Positions 7,669 to 8,068 of a stretch of DNA of 8,068 nucleotides are shown in pieces (within the stretch, counting starts at the first letter, position 1; every line of letters begins with the position of its first letter). Below the pieces are notes generated by a model. It did not search any database. It saw only the letters and a list, made by a program, of their open reading frames with translations, and was not told the DNA's origin. The stretch is from CALMEE01 sp041748315. GTDB lineage: Bacteria > Planctomycetota > Planctomycetia > Pirellulales > Pirellulaceae. The position numbers and the translations under genes were made by a program. The DNA is taken from NCBI GenBank assembly GCA_041748315.1, contig JBGTDM010000193.1, forward strand, positions 1 to 8,068, given 5' to 3'.

Positions 7669-8068
7669 CTATGCATCAAACAGTTTCCCTTGTGGGTTGA
7701 GATTAGACCGCGCCTTACCGTTCGGTTTAGCAACGCTGCTGGGCACGATCGATTCCTGCTCGACAATGATCACATTGTCCCCATACAGCTCAGAATCCTC
7801 ATCGATGCGTTTGCCGCGGGTATCCAATTTGGTGTCTGCTTCTTTGGTTTTTCGTTGGGCAATTTTTAGCAGATCATCATACAGGTTTTGCCGATCTGCA
7901 CCATTGATCTCACTCACGGCGTTAGCGACTTCGCCCAAATAGCGGAGGAAAATACTCCGGCGTTCATTTTCCTGTTTAATGGTATTTCGTCGCCTCAGGA
8001 ACATTCCAAGTTTGCGCCCGACGGCTTGCAGAGCCAGGCGTAACTCTTTCTCAATTTCATCGTAGGCC
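7669..8068 (-). CDS. top6B: DNA topoisomerase VI subunit B, C-terminal part (5'-partial)
   Basis: These are the last 132 codons of the ATPase subunit of topoisomerase VI; the GHKL ATPase, H2tH and most of the transducer domain lie right of the window. The frame enters from the edge at 8067 as AYDEIEKELRLALQAVGRKLG, the long transducer helix that contacts the A subunit. The Met codon at 8004 is internal. RRRNTIKQENERRSIFLRYLGEVANAVSEI follows in the pattern of archaeal Top6B (EK.IPE.A.AL). The last 60 residues or so are polar and look disordered, and end with PQGKLFDA. QGKLF (7678-7692) fits the bacterial sliding-clamp pentapeptide consensus QxxLF. The identity rests on the transducer helix plus the following top6A gene; the fragment alone is short, but the pairing makes the call firm. 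A, B and their order match the usual top6B-top6A arrangement, apart from the wide gap. Confidence 0.9.
   Translation of the reverse strand, partial: AYDEIEKELRLALQAVGRKLGMFLRRRNTIKQENERRSIFLRYLGEVANAVSEINGADRQNLYDDLLKIAQRKTKEADTKLDTRGKRIDEDSELYGDNVIIVEQESIVPSSVAKPNGKARSNLNPQGKLFDA

Noticed and set aside
7622..7942. 106-codon open frame on the + strand, antisense to top6B
   Set aside because: The opposite strand encodes the recognisable Top6B transducer helix and tail; this frame shows no family features.

Overview
The window looks like chromosomal DNA from a planctomycete, most likely of the Pirellulales (Rhodopirellula/Blastopirellula-like). The main argument is the adjacent pair of planctomycete-typical families: a PSCyt2/PSD1 (DUF1549/DUF1553) haem-motif protein followed by a Tat-exported DUF1501 protein. 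Weak or absent Shine-Dalgarno sites, mixed start codons and roughly balanced base composition fit this. The lineage is inferred from gene families only. All five reading frames are intact, and I see no mobile element, CRISPR array, tRNA or rRNA.

Left part (1-6161, + strand): three tightly spaced genes that look like one operon. First is the C-terminal 675 or so residues of a DUF1549/DUF1553 protein whose start lies left of the window. Four bases later comes a complete DUF1501 protein with a twin-arginine signal. Fourteen bases after that is a complete 894-residue YfhO-family, GT-C-like polytopic membrane protein. The first two probably act together outside the cytoplasmic membrane on an unknown substrate. 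The third is probably an envelope glycosyl-transfer or glycan-modifying membrane enzyme. Whether it works with the pair is unknown.

Right part (6166-8068, - strand): a type IIB topoisomerase locus of archaeal type, running toward the first operon. The last 132 residues of the topoisomerase VI B subunit (transducer helix plus tail) enter from the right edge. A 276-base non-coding stretch follows, then a complete topoisomerase VI A subunit with the catalytic tyrosine, toprim glutamate and DxD all present. The two convergent operons are only 4 bases apart.

The most notable points are: (i) an apparently functional archaeal-style topoisomerase VI in a bacterium; (ii) a Q-x-x-L-F peptide near the extreme C-terminus of the B subunit, which matches the bacterial sliding-clamp binding consensus and suggests, by inference only, a link to the replisome; (iii) a lysine-rich N-terminal tail on the A subunit; and (iv) a long intercistronic gap with several small dyads where top6B and top6A might be expected to be tightly coupled. 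Nothing else in the window suggests a wholly new system.
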